The position numbers and the translations under genes were made by a program. A stretch of 64,000 bases of DNA from Micromussa lordhowensis (Eukaryota; Cnidaria; Anthozoa; Scleractinia; Lobophylliidae), in contig OZ026595.1 of assembly GCA_964020085.1 (NCBI GenBank), forward strand, positions 17,351,484 through 17,415,483, written 5' to 3'. Positions within the stretch are counted from its first letter, which is position 1. Each line of letters opens with the position of its first letter. Below the pieces are notes generated by a model. The model saw nothing but the letters and a program-made list of their open reading frames with translations. It ran no database searches and was not told the origin of the DNA. This document shows, piece after piece, positions 46,228 through 58,443 of this stretch.

Positions 46228-46694
46228 ATAGCGCGTTTATGGATCGATTCGGAGTCGAAGTCCATAAACACCCTTGGCCAATGACCCATACATATACCCT
46301 TAACAATCATTTTACGTTATTTCAGTGGCACCTTGGTCAAGTGGCGGATATGCTAAGCAGCGACGAGAAAGGAATCCTTATTCTTGGATTTGTCAACTTC
46401 ATACTTCTTATACTCGAGATCCCCTTCGTCTACTACGTCATCAAAGTCAACGCAAGATATTTCTTGGATCAAATAAATGACACTGATTCAACTCACGAAA
46501 ACACCTCGGAGATTTATACTCTCCTTTTGGTATTACTTCTGATTTTTACAGTTGTGTTACTTCTGTCATCCATCACTTTCACTTTGTTTGGCTTTAAGGT
46601 GTTTCGCAAGATTTTGAGGTTTAGTAGAGAGGTTGTCTTGATAATTCCCATAAGGGATCTGGAAGAGCCTCTGGTAGATGAACATGTCGTGTAA
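44288..46694 (+). CDS. MARCH-family RING-CH membrane E3 ubiquitin ligase (3 exons, 226 aa)
   Basis: Exons 44288-44347, 44975-45226 and 46326-46694 join in phase 0. Exon 2 holds a full C4HC3 RING-CH domain (residues about 39-90): CRICQ, [20 protein letters not shown] and CELC, followed by HFKFVTKRRF. Exon 3 encodes two hydrophobic helices (GILILGFVNFILLILEIPFV, about 120-142, and TLLLVLLLIFTVVLLLSSI, about 164-188) and a cytosolic tail ending DLEEPLVDEHVV, with an acidic/dileucine-like sorting signal. Length and layout match MARCHF2/3/8-type ligases, which transfer ubiquitin to membrane proteins in the endosome or plasma membrane and drive their turnover. Start ATG 44288 is followed at once by a second ATG. 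Intron 2 holds a dispersed repeat. The closest paralogue cannot be fixed by eye. Confidence 0.92.
45322..45502 (+). repeat. dispersed repeat shared with 25.8 kb, copy 2
   Basis: AAGGTGGCTCAAAACAGTTT, TTTATCAC...GATGCTACAATCA and CATAGCAACAGTATAACCTC follow the same order as at 25786-25972. It lies in intron 2 of the MARCH-type gene, downstream of a donor-proximal stop. Confidence 0.7.
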
Positions 46695-47368
46695 TTTATG
46701 TTAAAATAACTCATACAACAAAAAAAGCGATAAAAATACTTTCAGTTTTATTGGGCCGTTTAGCAAATCTTAAAACATGGCTTATCTTAAATAAGGAAGT
46801 TTACATAACTGTCTAAACAGGATATCTCAACAGGCTCACTTGGAATTAAAATTTCTTATTTAAAAGATTTACAAACATTACAAACAATTTCAAAAATTTC
46901 ATATTTGCCTTTGAACTTAACTTAAAGTTTGCACCTCCACTTGGTAGCGTAATAAATATCTGCTGTAATTTAACCTAGCTATTAAATTGCTTAGATCTGT
47001 TTCATGCAAAAAAATATTATATCCTATGTCTTTCTGTTGTCGCTACAACCAGTGCCAACAGATTGGGTGTTTATACAAATTCAGTGAATATTACTGAACT
47101 CCAAAATATACGCGACGAATTCCACTACTCCTTCGCTAGTTGTCAGAATAAAGCACCAGCCCCCCTATAAGATTGTGGCCGCACCTCACCCCTGACCGAA
47201 TAGTCTGGAGACTCCATGAACAAGGGTTTTCCTGCAGACGTATGTTTGGAGACAACATTCCAGTTAAATAAACGAGTATTTGTTCCTCTCACTAGCAGCA
47301 TAGGAGAAAATTTACAAAACGCACAGGCTCTCATCGTCAGCCACCATAAGGAGGGATAACTGTGCACA

Positions 47369-50300
47369 TCAGTAGCAAAATAGTTTATCATGAATTCGTC
47401 TGATGCAACGCAAAAAGATGTGGTGAATTGGGTCACAGTACAGACCCGGCAGTCCTTGTCTATGCCATACGCCATATTTTTCCAAGTCATATTCCTGAAA
47501 AACTTCCAAATAAGTTTTTCGAACTTACAAAAACTGTTCTATCAATAAATAAACTGTCTGTCAGCAAATCAATCAACCTTCTATGGCGTTTTTCAGGTAA
47601 AAAATATTTCCTTGACCAAGAAGCAGTTAAAGTATTAAAGTCTTCAACATTTCTCAGAACGAGATTTCCTCGTGAAAACTTCTTCCTCGAAATCTCCTGT
47701 AATATACGTTACTATAAAGTCCTCCTGGAGTTCCCGTGGCCAAAAGTACCCCGTATAACGAGCCTTCTGGTCTAAGAGCTATGGCCAGTCCAACCAGTCG
47801 ATTCGATTTTAGCTCCTTGAGAGAGGCCCTTGTGGATCTATTGAGGTGGAACACTTTTCTAGCTGCTGAGAGGGACCATACACCAAAAGGTTCAAAACAC
47901 ACCTGAAGAGTAAGGTAAAGAAGGTTAAAATTTCTAGTTATCTGACTGTCTGTTTCATAGTAAATATCAGTATCAAATATATGATTTTACATATATTCAT
48001 TTCCAAATATCAGTATCAGTAGTTCCTTTAGAGTGATCCCGCGTGTGATCGTCTGAGTGATGCTATTTCTGGAAAGAAATCTTGTTGGTGACTGACTTTT
48101 AGACAATCTAAGTGGAAGGTCATCTTCAGAGTCAAGTTAAAAGTGTTTGTCAATCGATAGTCAGTCTGTTTACCTGCCTGTTTGAATGTCTAACTGTATG
48201 ACTAATAATATTGACTGACTGACGGGGCGGATGGACGGACTGACTGACCTGTTGGTTAGCTTATAGTTTGTATAAGCTGACAGACTAACTGACTGACTGA
48301 TTCATTGACTAGAGGGGGTGAGTTTCTAAAGAAGCTGTTGTGCTGCCGACGCGGCGTCGACGCGGTGTCGAGCGTTGACGCGGCGTCGAGCGTTAGCCCT
48401 TCGTCGGAGCGAATCCATTCGTTCCGGCGAAGGGCTGGGGCTCGAAACGTCAGCTTTCGAATCTCTTTACGGTGGTCAATTCACATTATCAACCCAGTTG
48501 ATAAAACCAAATTATCTTGACTGATTGACTGACTGACTGACTGACTGACTGACTAACTGACTGACTGACTGACTGACTGAAGGACTGACTGACTGATTGA
48601 TTGCCTGAAGAAATGACTGACTGAGTGATTGATTGACTCCCTGGCTGGCTGACTGCCTGGCTGACTGACTGGCTGGCTGACTGGCTAACTGGCTGGCTGG
48701 CTGTGACTGACTGACTGACTTACTGATTGGCTGGTTGGCTAGTGCGCTGCTTGACTGACTGACTGGCTGGTTGACTGGCCAACGTTTACGTAGTAATGGG
48801 GGAAAGTACTATTTTTAGTACCTTAGTTATAGCAGACTCCTTCTCTAGAACTTTAGGAATGACCTCCACAGCGAAAAATCCACTTTTTAACATCTTTTTA
48901 GCGGAAGGATATAAATGATAAACACTGCTTGGAACAAGGTCCCTGTATCTACCGCTGGCCGCGTATTTAACTGTGGCGTTACATTCCTGAGCGAGAAACG
49001 ATGTCGCGGGCGCAGGTGATTGATCTACGAGAACAGGTGGAGAGCTATCTGCAAGAGTAAAAGAGGTACATTAAATTAAAAGTGCAAAGTATGGTATGAA
49101 AATTGACTAGAGTCTCTATCACTCATAACAAGAATCTGTACTGGCCTACAAGTAGACTTCACTCAGAAAAGCCTTTACTTCTCTCTTATATATCTGTTTC
49201 CAGTGCGGGAAGGAGGTTGGAGCCTCAATATTCGCGCCGTTCTCTTGCGTCCCGTCTTCTTAAGCTTCCTACGACCTGCTAACAGCAGCTGGTCTTATCA
49301 AGCCTAATTCCTAAGCAGTGCGATCAACGCTGCTGTTAATGTAAAAAACATGGTGCTCCGCTTAATGCAAAATGTTTTCCCACGAAAAGTGCGCTTTGTT
49401 CACGTTATCTCTTTTTTTACTGGGGAAGTATCACTTAATAAGTCTTTACAAAAGTCCACGAATATTACGGCGTGACTGTATGTTACGGCTATTAAAATAG
49501 CTCCTGAAAAAGGTTGTATGAGATTCATCCTTTATAACAAAAGCAAATTAGTAAACAAACTGTGCAGGTATACACATCGGCTAAACCTCAACCAAATCAG
49601 CTGCATGTTTATTAAACAAATATATATTGCAACTTACATGCATGAACACAGGCGGCTGCCGGACAGTCGCGCGCTTCCATAGAGACACCCACACAGTGAG
49701 CGGAATCGTCCAGGGACAGACACACTCTGCGACGATGCTGTTGTCCTTCTTGGCAATATTTTCTTTTGCTGCATGCACTCCATGGTCCCCACAAACCCCA
49801 CACGGCTAAGGGAAGAACATCTGTAGTTTCTAATAGATTGAAAGACGTTTTAGTGACGTGGATGACTTAAGAGAATCTATGCAATGTATATGTCAACAGT
49901 CTACTTTATATCTCATTATCAAGGATTGAATTAGCTTGATTTTTGCGCGGACGAATTAACCATCAGATAAGCTCTTAAGCTTTGATATTATTACTTCAGT
50001 ATGTTTTCTTCTCCTCGTTTTCTGCCGGGACCGAGAGAAGTGGAGAAGTAATGTCGTTGTGTCCCAGCCGGGACGATGAGGATGAATGAGTGAGATTTGT
50101 TTGTTTGTTTGTTTGCTTACTTATTTGTTTGTTTGTTCAAGTTGTAGCAGGGATATCAATGAAGCTTAACTTATAGCCCTTAGTACATAGCAGGTGATTC
50201 TTCTCTTCAAGTGTTAACATAAGTTGGAGAGGAGATATCCATCGTAATGCTCTGAATATTTTCATCTCACGCCACAAGGGCCTTGACATCAGCCGGAACT

Positions 50301-51759
50301 CAGTTCAGAAGCGAACGATACCACACCAAGACGTGACTTTGTAATTTTTTCGTCACAGTTCTACATGCATGAGTTCTATGCAGCTTTGTGTAACTACAAT
50401 AGAATGTTTCGGCTGGGGACTCAGTCGCATAATCTATCTCAACACAAAGCATGAATGAACAAAACAGAGAGGGGTAGTTCGCTCTTTACACTATTTTCCT
50501 TTGCAGTCTTTCCCATCCCATAACCCGCAAATGACAAACTCGCACGTAGCCTCATAATGGATATTCTACATCTTCGAAACGCAAGCCTTTGAATACACAG
50601 GTTCATGAAAGCGTATTTTTTAGCCCTCAGGTTGAAAGAGAAAAGGTTCATTGATAGTTTGAAACGAAGGGATAAAGCAAAGTTCTTTCATTTCATCCCA
50701 AACACATTGTCCTTTCGCATGGTACATCTAGCGCTCCACTGAAAGAATCATGTTAAAGGTCTAAAACATGCTCTCTAAATTTCTGATACTCACCAGAGTT
50801 TCCTTCTCGTTTGGCGTCTATTGATTTCGTTGATTCAGTTCCCCAATCAAATGGTTCCATATCTAATTGTTGGTCTAATGGTATACTGAACCAGTTCTTC
50901 GTGAAAGAAGGTTGATATTCCATGCGCAAAGCAAGCAGGGCGAAGCCAAGAAGAACGCAGAGAAATGAAAGAAATTTGATGAGAGGAACTACATTGTTTT
51001 CCTGCAAAACAAAGAAATCGTAATTAGCCTCGGCATATGCAGCATTTATGCAAGTAAACAAGTATATTTAAAAAATTTCTCAAAACCCAATGCACACAAC
51101 CAGCTTTTTCATGAAATATAACAGAAAGACTAACCATATGCTAAAACCAATATATGTACACACTTATTGACCGACAGTCTAACACCCTACCCCAAATCCG
51201 GCATTCTTGTGCAAGACTCTATAATTAGCCTTGTTTAAATACTCACATGAAAGGTCCCTGCTTTCAAAATAATCTATCATTAAATAAGACAAAAAATAAA
51301 TAACATTTTACCCCTCATTTTCTTATGTTTGTTTTATATTTGACGGGGGATGGGTCGGGTTTTTTTTCGTAGGTGGGCTATAAAATCTTGTAAGCCACTC
51401 AGGTCGTTTGGGATTTTAACTCTTGTCATCCGTCTAAGTGAATTTAGGTTTTTAGAGAGTTTCCGGAGAAATCAGTTTACACTGTAGTAAAACCCAATTT
51501 TGTCCTGATCGATTGTCCAGAAAAAGACTCGATCTAGGACGGCTAATAAAGGACTCAATTTTTTTCTTTGAACAATCGAGCACCAATCGATCACCTAGTG
51601 ACGGAAATTTAAAATGAGAAATCTTCCTGAACAGACATTTTCCAGAAATAATTTCTGACTTACCTCGCTTCTCTTCTCAACAGCTGCTTCTTGAGCAACA
51701 TAGAAAGCAACTATTTCTTCATTTGGTCGACACCATTTCGACATCTCTTTGGTCTCCAT
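47369..51759 (-). CDS. type II membrane protein with one thrombospondin type 1 repeat (6 exons, about 344 aa)
   Basis: Exons in order: 51759-51664, 51001-50794, 49820-49638, 49048-48822, 47902-47708, 47494-47369; every join is in frame. Residues 1-32 (METKEMSKWCRP) are cytosolic. A single hydrophobic helix follows (LIKFLSFLCVLLGFALLALR, about 37-57) without a cleavable signal, so a type II signal anchor. Residues about 108-160 form a TSP1 repeat: WGLWGPWSACS, RRRVCLS and EARDCPAAAC, with the WxxW mannosylation motif. The C-terminal half (ECNATVKYAASGRYRDL, KVCFEPFGVWSLSAARKVF, LVGLAIALRPEGSLYGVLL) is not recognised. It looks folded and carries N-glycosylation sequons. The last exon is least certain: the phase-0 frame (EYDLEKYGVWHRQGLPGLYC) ends at 47369, but a second frame in the same exon is open for 115 codons. 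TSP1 proteins act in adhesion, matrix and lectin-like recognition. The exact function is unknown. Confidence 0.8.
48190..48780 (+). repeat. degenerate (TGAC)n / (GGCT)n microsatellite, split by a retroelement tail
   Basis: GACTGACTGACTGACTGACT tracts drifting into GGCTGGCTGACT run on both sides of the block at about 48305-48520. It lies in the intron before exon 5 of the TSP1-repeat gene. Confidence 0.9.
48305..48520. mobile_element. probable retroelement 3' tail with GC-rich hairpin
   Basis: GCCCTTCGTCGGAGCGAA pairs with TTCCGGCGAAGGGC, followed by GGCTCGAAACGTCAGC and ATAAAACCAAATTATCTT. Such hairpin plus 'CTCGAAACGTCAGC' tails are what I recall from GIY-YIG (Penelope-like) elements in cnidarians; no coding part is present. 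Confidence 0.4.
50097..50137 (+). repeat. (TTTG)n microsatellite
   Basis: About ten TTTG units with two substitutions, in an intron of the TSP1-repeat gene. Confidence 0.85.
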
Positions 51760-54700
51760 AATGACGCCCAAAGTTCAGTATTTTTTAGATGCTCAGAGGG
51801 GACTTCCTTCCTTCCTTGGCTATTCCAGCAAGTCTAACTGTATCATCCTGTTATCACGACATAACGATTTTGAGTCCCTTTTCTTATTGGAAAACATAGT
51901 AGTATTCATATGAATTACATATATACTGGAAGAGGAAGTGTCAAGAATGTTCACCAAGTTTACCTGCTAAGTTCACGATACATATATCAAGCTTAGATTC
52001 AAGCACAGAAAGTTTAATTGAAACGACACAAATCAAGAGAAAAACCACAAGACAATTTAAATACCAGAGAATTGTTTCACTTGGCCTTTCAAAGCAAAGC
52101 GAACTACTTGGGGCATAGAAGAAGGGAAAAAACTCCTCTTTAACAAAATAGATTACATTTTTGTCCTGCATGCGTTATTTTGACCAAGGAAAAAATAAAC
52201 GAATGTGAGTTTGAAATCAATCGTCTCAAATCTTAACTATCCGTGACCTTCAATATTTAATTTCAGTAAGCCTGTTTCCAGTGTCAGAAGTATATACAGC
52301 CGACTTGGACGCGAGGCTTTCATTTTATTTTCAATGGCCTTGTTTAATTTCCCGTGGTGTAGACCCGTATGTTTCTTTCTTCTCTTTTCCACTTTGAGTT
52401 CATTTAAAGACTTTCACACCGCGAGGTCTCAACAAAGACACATAAGTAACAAACAATTGATAAGAAAGGGCGAAAAATCAGACCTATAAATGCTCCAGTA
52501 CTAAGGGAAAGATCACTTTTAAGCGGGAATCGACTACGTATGGGGTCGCGAGAGAATTAAAAAAAAAATACTTTGGACCCACAAGTCAGTCAAGTTTTTC
52601 ATGGTGATAATAGCCGGCGAAGGTCAAAAGCAAACCAATACAGACACACAGCATGAAATGTGTCCCTGTGGAGCTAAATCTAAATACGGTTTCAGTTTGG
52701 GACAAAATAAAGTTTAAGCAGTTTCGTTTTTAGCTGCTTCGGACTCCATACGCGCGAGAGAAAATTTTAATGTTAAATGAAATTTTAATTGTTTTTGATG
52801 GCTTACAGTTTCTCCACTCGTTTTTTGACATTCAATATTTGTTTTGACGAGTCAAAACTCTAGCAATAACTTTTTATAAAATAACAGAACTCGATCTATC
52901 AAATGTTGATTTAGTTGTAAAGATCGAGTTCGTATATTTTACTTGGTAACGCCGGTTTCAAAAACACAGGGATATTAAACCTTTAGACTTTTATAACAAG
53001 GGTTTTTTTTTTCGCTGTATTAGATGGGCACAATGATATATTTCGATATATCTAACGAAGCATGAACCGGCTGCGGCTTCGCCCTTATTTAGCGTAAAAG
53101 ACAGAATAGATCAGCTGTGGAGGAGTCTGACATAAATATGAAAATTCACCGAGACAGCCGCTTAGCACTGAACAATTTTAAAAACAAAGCATGTGGAATT
53201 TAAATGACAAAGGCAAGCCTTCGCGTTCCGCACGGCATGAAGGTCTATAAAGGCTGCAACGCAGGACAAGTTGTATTTCAATTTGCTCTTTTACGAGGCT
53301 ACGAGACAATACTACTAGCAATATGTTGACAAAGAGAACGTTTCCATAAGGATCCAAAACGACTGAAACTATAAAGTTAGCGAATCCAACGCTATTCAAC
53401 ATAGAGAAAAGCAAATTTTATCACTTTTACGAGATGATTGCTCAGTTATCGTTTCAATTAATTACATTTTCAACTGAACCAACCTATTTCTGTCTAAAAT
53501 ACGATCAAATGCCTACTTACAATTATTTAGTCACTTCAATGATTTGGTACCCCGCTCTGCCTAAACACCTCACCGAACATAAAGAAGGACAACTGGAGGC
53601 CAGAGTAACGTACCGTGTTAGCGCTTAAAAGGAGAACTGATAAACTGATTTGTGATGTTTTATCACGTGGATTTGGTCTCTAGCCTCTATTGTTCACGGT
53701 CCTTGGTTATTTTCTGATATTTCTGAACCCAGTCTAAACAGTGTTGTGTGGCCTGTCGGCAACATGCAAGTATGCAAGTACAAACAACTAAAAACCTCTT
53801 ATATTACGAGTTTCAATTCATGTTCTTTTCAAGTGGTTCTGTTAAATAACACAGTCTCTTAATGCTGCTTCAAATACTTACTTACACTTGTACAGCCTGG
53901 CGAGTAGAAAATCGGGTCTGTTTCATAATATTGATACATCTTGCGGAAAGAATTTTACATCAAAGCTTAATTGGTTTGCATCCCGATCAATTGCCAACTT
54001 AAGTTCTGATGTCGGTTCATCCTCTACGGTAGAGAAATCCTCTATTATTAGTTGTCGATATTTTCGTCCAATCAACTGATAGCGAGTATTTAGGCAGACA
54101 GTTATCGCGCAATGTGCGCCATGAAAATCATTGATGTTGCTAAACAGCCTTTCTGCCTTTGATCATTCGAAAAAGATCTAGAAAGTCGGGATGAAAAGAC
54201 TAAGGAGTGTAAGTGTATAAAGTAGTAATGCTTTAGGATGGTCGATAATTCTGCTATTTAAAGTGTAATCTGGGCACCAGCAAAGAGGATTGAAGCTAAC
54301 GGATTTTCTTTCACCAGGCCAGAATTCCAATTTACTAACGTAAAGGAGTTAACTCTTGCTTTTAACTTACTACAGCACTGCGCACAATTGGGTTGTAAAG
54401 GGGCAACACATCTAATAAAATATTAGTTACCGCCATAACTACTTTGATTTCCAACTTCAAAGAATCGATTGTTTGTCTCTTGGAAACCTCGTGCTCGCTG
54501 GTCGAAAGCTTAGAAATATGGTAATTTAATTTTCACTTGTTGTTAAAACACAGCACGACAAGGGGGCTTTTGTGTCTGGCTTGCACGCGGTTTTAAGCTC
54601 TTTTTACTGTCGGCTCTACGTTTGTTAAAATATCTTTTAAATATCTGTTAAAAGCTCAGAAGCGGTCCAAAGTAAAAAAGATGCTTTTAAAATGCCCTTG

Positions 54701-54860
54701 TGTTTTCTTTGTTCCTTGTCAAATACAATTATCATTCAAAAAGCTTGCCCAGCAGTCGAAACTGCTCGTGATAATTTGGCTATATATAACATCTACAGCT
54801 TTAATGATTTTCTACAGAAACATTTGCATACTTTGAAAAGGGCGACATAGTCCAAACATA
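51760..54860. other. no gene identified
   Basis: About 3.1 kb upstream of the TSP1-repeat gene, AT-rich, with short frames lacking splice or family support. One minus-strand frame (51941-52171) has a hydrophobic stretch (LNCLVVFLLICVVSIKL) but no Kozak-like context or partner exon. The promoter of the TSP1-repeat gene should lie in its first few hundred bases. Confidence 0.45.
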
Positions 54861-54911
54861 ATGGCGAATGGTATGCTGGAGATAAATCGTGGTTTTGCGG
54901 GTACTTATTCA
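54861..54911 (+). CDS. possible first coding exon (17 codons)
   Basis: AACATAATGGCGAATGG resembles the ATGGCGG-type starts seen elsewhere in the window. The frame reads MANGMLEINRGFAGTYS and ends exactly at a strong GTGAGT donor. I found no convincing downstream exon, so the gene is unidentified or dead, with the repeat block at 56-58 kb in its path. Confidence 0.3.
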
Positions 54912-55876
54912 GTGAGTAAACTTTCTAAAAATAATCGATATCTTCACTCGTTCATTTATCTCACTCAAAACCACTAAGTGATCTTCCATGCTGTGGTCGC
55001 TTTCAGCAACTGCAGAAATGATATGAAACTACGAAATTTCGCCGAATTTCTTAAAACGGAACCGGTTGCCAAAATGATTCCACGAGATTTATACATCGCT
55101 CTAATTGGATCTTTAGTTTATGGATAAACAATGTCTCCGAGTTCCTCGCTCACTTATACTTTCTTACCTTTTACTACCGACATTCAAGTTCAAGGAAAAT
55201 CAGTGATCGTGATACGTCCAGAGAATTCCAGTTTGGGACAAGTGAGTCTAACCACACGAGATCATTAAATCATCGTTGATAACGTCCGTTTTGCGTCATT
55301 CGGTCTCGCGCTTCACACAAGTCGCTTTTTTGTCCAAAAGCTGCCAGTATACGTTACCTGTTTTGAAGTCATCTGCTGTCACATCTTGTGGCTCAATTAT
55401 TAACAGCATTGTTTGTTTTCTGGTAGCAGTCAAGAAAACCTGTCAAAAGCAGACGGCCGTGTCAAGCACGTGACATGTTTGTACCATGTGCTTGAATAAT
55501 TTTGAACGGGGAGGACTGGTTACAAGTAGTCACAAATCTTTTCAGCACAATAATTCGTTGACCTACCAACCCATGCGTGCCTCTTTGTGACGCTCCAAAT
55601 ATTCCTTTACTCTGGGGCCAGACGTTTTCTTTCTTCTTTCTTCTTTCTTCTAATGAAGCGAAAAAGCCGCAGCGGCGAGTGCCGCTTCGCGACCCAAAAT
55701 TTGAAAACATCTGGGAAAAGGGTGTTGAGTTTTTGTTTGGTTTTCTTGTATTGAAGCACGTTTTAGAGCTTCAACGTCACTTGTAGTCTGCATCAGTTAC
55801 TGTCGGCGGGTGACGTACAAGTCTCGCCGTTTTAACTCTGTCCCATCCGGTGTCAGCGAATGTTTCGTATTATTTT

Positions 55877-56042
55877 TAACCGCGCGGCCATGGGCCGAGC
55901 GCGGTTCTTGCTCTGCACGGGGTTTATTTTTTTTATTTTTTTTTTTAACCGCGCGGCCATGGGCCGAGCGCGGTTCTTGCTCTGCACGGGGTTTTTTAAC
56001 CGCGCGGCCATGGGCCGAGCGCGGTTCTTGCTCTGCACGGGG
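55877..56042 (+). repeat. three tandem copies of a palindromic CCGCGCGGCCATGGGCCGAG unit
   Basis: Copies at about 55877, 55946 and 55997 each read AACCGCGCGGCCATGGGCCG..GCGCGGTT, then CTTGCTCTGCACGGGG and a T-run. The word is a near-perfect palindrome, and an inverted copy occurs at 9512-9541. It is probably the end of a mobile element that has been copied in tandem. Confidence 0.85.
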
Positions 56043-56056
56043 TTTTTTTTTTTTCG

Positions 56057-58005
56057 TTTTTGTGTCACCAGACGCAGATCTCCGCGGATGATGTCTTCAT
56101 CAACCAATCACAGGCCAAACTCCCACTCGGCCAAATGTCGTCACCGACTGATGTCATCATCAGCTGATAAATATGACCGTATTTACTGTAATGCCCTTAC
56201 GGTGATAAATAAGATCGTGTTTACTTCGCCAGAAGCAATGGTGGAGTTTTCTGGGAAAAAAATATAACCTCGGCACTCGTCAAAACCTTTGCAAATATAT
56301 ATTCGTTTGAAAGGTCAATTCTCCTTCGAGCTACAGGTAAACAAAAATCTCCGATTACCAATCACGCAACCACGCTATGCAAAGAATGTGAAATAAAATC
56401 TCTTTCAATCCAGGCACTGAGCTTACTTTGAATCACGCAATCTCTATTGTTTCCAATGGGTAATGTTTACTCGCAAAACGCTGTTGCTAAATACTTAGAA
56501 AACAGTTCAATTTTAAAAGCGCGGTTAAAAGTTGTTTTCAACTTCTTGTTTTTTTTCGTTTTTGTGTCACCAGACGCAGATCTCCGCGGATGATGTCTTC
56601 ATCAACCAATCACAGGCCAAACTCCCACTCGGCCAAATGTCGTCACCGACTGATGTCATCATCAGCCAATTACAGGCCATTTCTCAGCTCTTTTCGTCAT
56701 ACCTCCCCTCCGGAAAGTTTTGTCTAGTTAGCGAATTGAATATTCATATTCGGGGAGAAATAATTAGGCGAAAATCCCTCGGAGTTGGACGTCAAGACAT
56801 TTGCAAGGATAAAGAATGTAATTTAGGACCTGTTGCTGGCTACTACGGCTGAAATTATCTAGAGTTGTATTTTTGTTTTGCTTGCATGTTCACTTTCGAA
56901 GGAAATATTCAATGCGCTAAAGAAGGTAGTCAGCCATGGAATGCGCTGATGCTGATAAATATGACCGTATTTACTGTAATGCCCTTACGGTGATAAATAA
57001 GATCGTGTTTACTTCGCCAGAAGCAATGGTGGAGTTTTCTGGGAAAAAAAATATAACCTCGGCACTCGTCAAAACCTTTGCAAATATATATTCGTTTGAA
57101 AGGTCAATTCTCCTTCGAGCTACAGGTAAACAAAAATCTCCGATTACCAATCACGCAACCACGCTATGCAAAGAATGTGAAATAAAATCTCTTTCAATCC
57201 AGGCACTGAGCTTACTTTGAATCACGCAATCTCTATTGTTTCCAATGGGTAATGTTTACTCGCAAAACGCTGTTGCTAAATACTTAGAAAACAGTTCAAT
57301 TTTAAAAGCGCGGTTAAAAGTTGTTTTCAACTTCTTGTTTGTCATGTCGGAGAGCTGAACCAGCTCTCTGCTCGGCCAAACTTTGAATCACGCAACCGGT
57401 AATGTTTATTCGCCGAAAAAAAAGCTGTTGAAATATTACCACAAGGACATTTGCAAGGATAAATAATGTAATTTAGGACCTGTTGCTGGCTACTAAGGCT
57501 GAAATTATCTAGAGTTAAGCTTTATTTTTGTTTTGCTTGCATGTTCACTTTCGAAGGGAATATTCAATGCGCCGGCTAAAGAAGGTAGTCAGCCATGGAA
57601 TGCGCTGATGCTGATAAATATGACCGTATTTACTGCAATGCCCTTACGGTGATAAATAAGATCGTGTTTACTTCGCCAGAAGCAATGGTGGAGTTTTCTG
57701 GGAAAAAAAAATATAACCTCGGCACTCGTCAAAACCTTTGCAAATATATATTCGTTTGAAAGGTCAATTCTCCTTCGAGCTACAGGTAAACAAAAATCTC
57801 CGATTACCAATCACGCAACCACGCTATGCAAAGAATGTGAAATAAAATCTCTTTCAATCCAGGCACTGAGCTTACTTTGAATCACGCAATCTCTATTGTT
57901 TCCAATGGGTAATGTTTACTCGCAAAACGCTGTTGCTAAATACTTAGAAAACAGTTCAATTTTAAAAGCGCGGTTTTAAGTTGTTTTCAACTTCTTGTTT
58001 TAACA
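56057..58005 (+). repeat. young tandem array, three copies of a 390-bp core
   Basis: The core from TGATAAATATGACCGTATTT to AAAAGCGCGGTT occurs at 56165, 56953 and 57612 with only a few differences over about 390 bp. Intervening segments are also shared in part (TCACCAGACGCAGATCTCCG at 56066 and 56569; GACATTTGCAAGGATAAA at 56797 and 57447). Each core ends with GCGCGGTT, the inverse of the AACCGCGC that opens the block, so the unit may be a terminal-repeat element amplified in place. Confidence 0.85.
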
Positions 58006-58443
58006 AGGAGCATCGCTATTCACCCTAAATGTCACTTTGTTTTTCGCTGTCCGTTGGTACTCACTCTACTCCTGGCTGGAGAACGGCAATACCCTTCCCC
58101 CCTCCGAAAGACTCAACAGAAAGCTAGGGGCAATGAATTTAAGAAAAACATCAGGTCACTACACTTCCCACGGAGGGGATGGGTGGGGCCTGATTAAAGA
58201 CCACCAAAAACAAAGAACCATTTTTGAACAACTATTATATTGGCAATATTCTGAACTATTCTGGCATTTTGAGCGCAAGTTTAAATGAATCACGTTGTGC
58301 AGTGAGCTAGAGTGAAACAACCATTTCAACATCATATCAGCATTGTCAATCGTTATTTAAACTACACCATTCGACTTATACAGTAACATTACGTGCGGAC
58401 AATCCAGTTTCTGGTAAATGGGTGATAAAAACTTTCAGTTTAA

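Noticed and set aside
55853..56107. Reading frame with repeated RARPMAARL
   Set aside because: It comes from the three tandem palindromic repeats.
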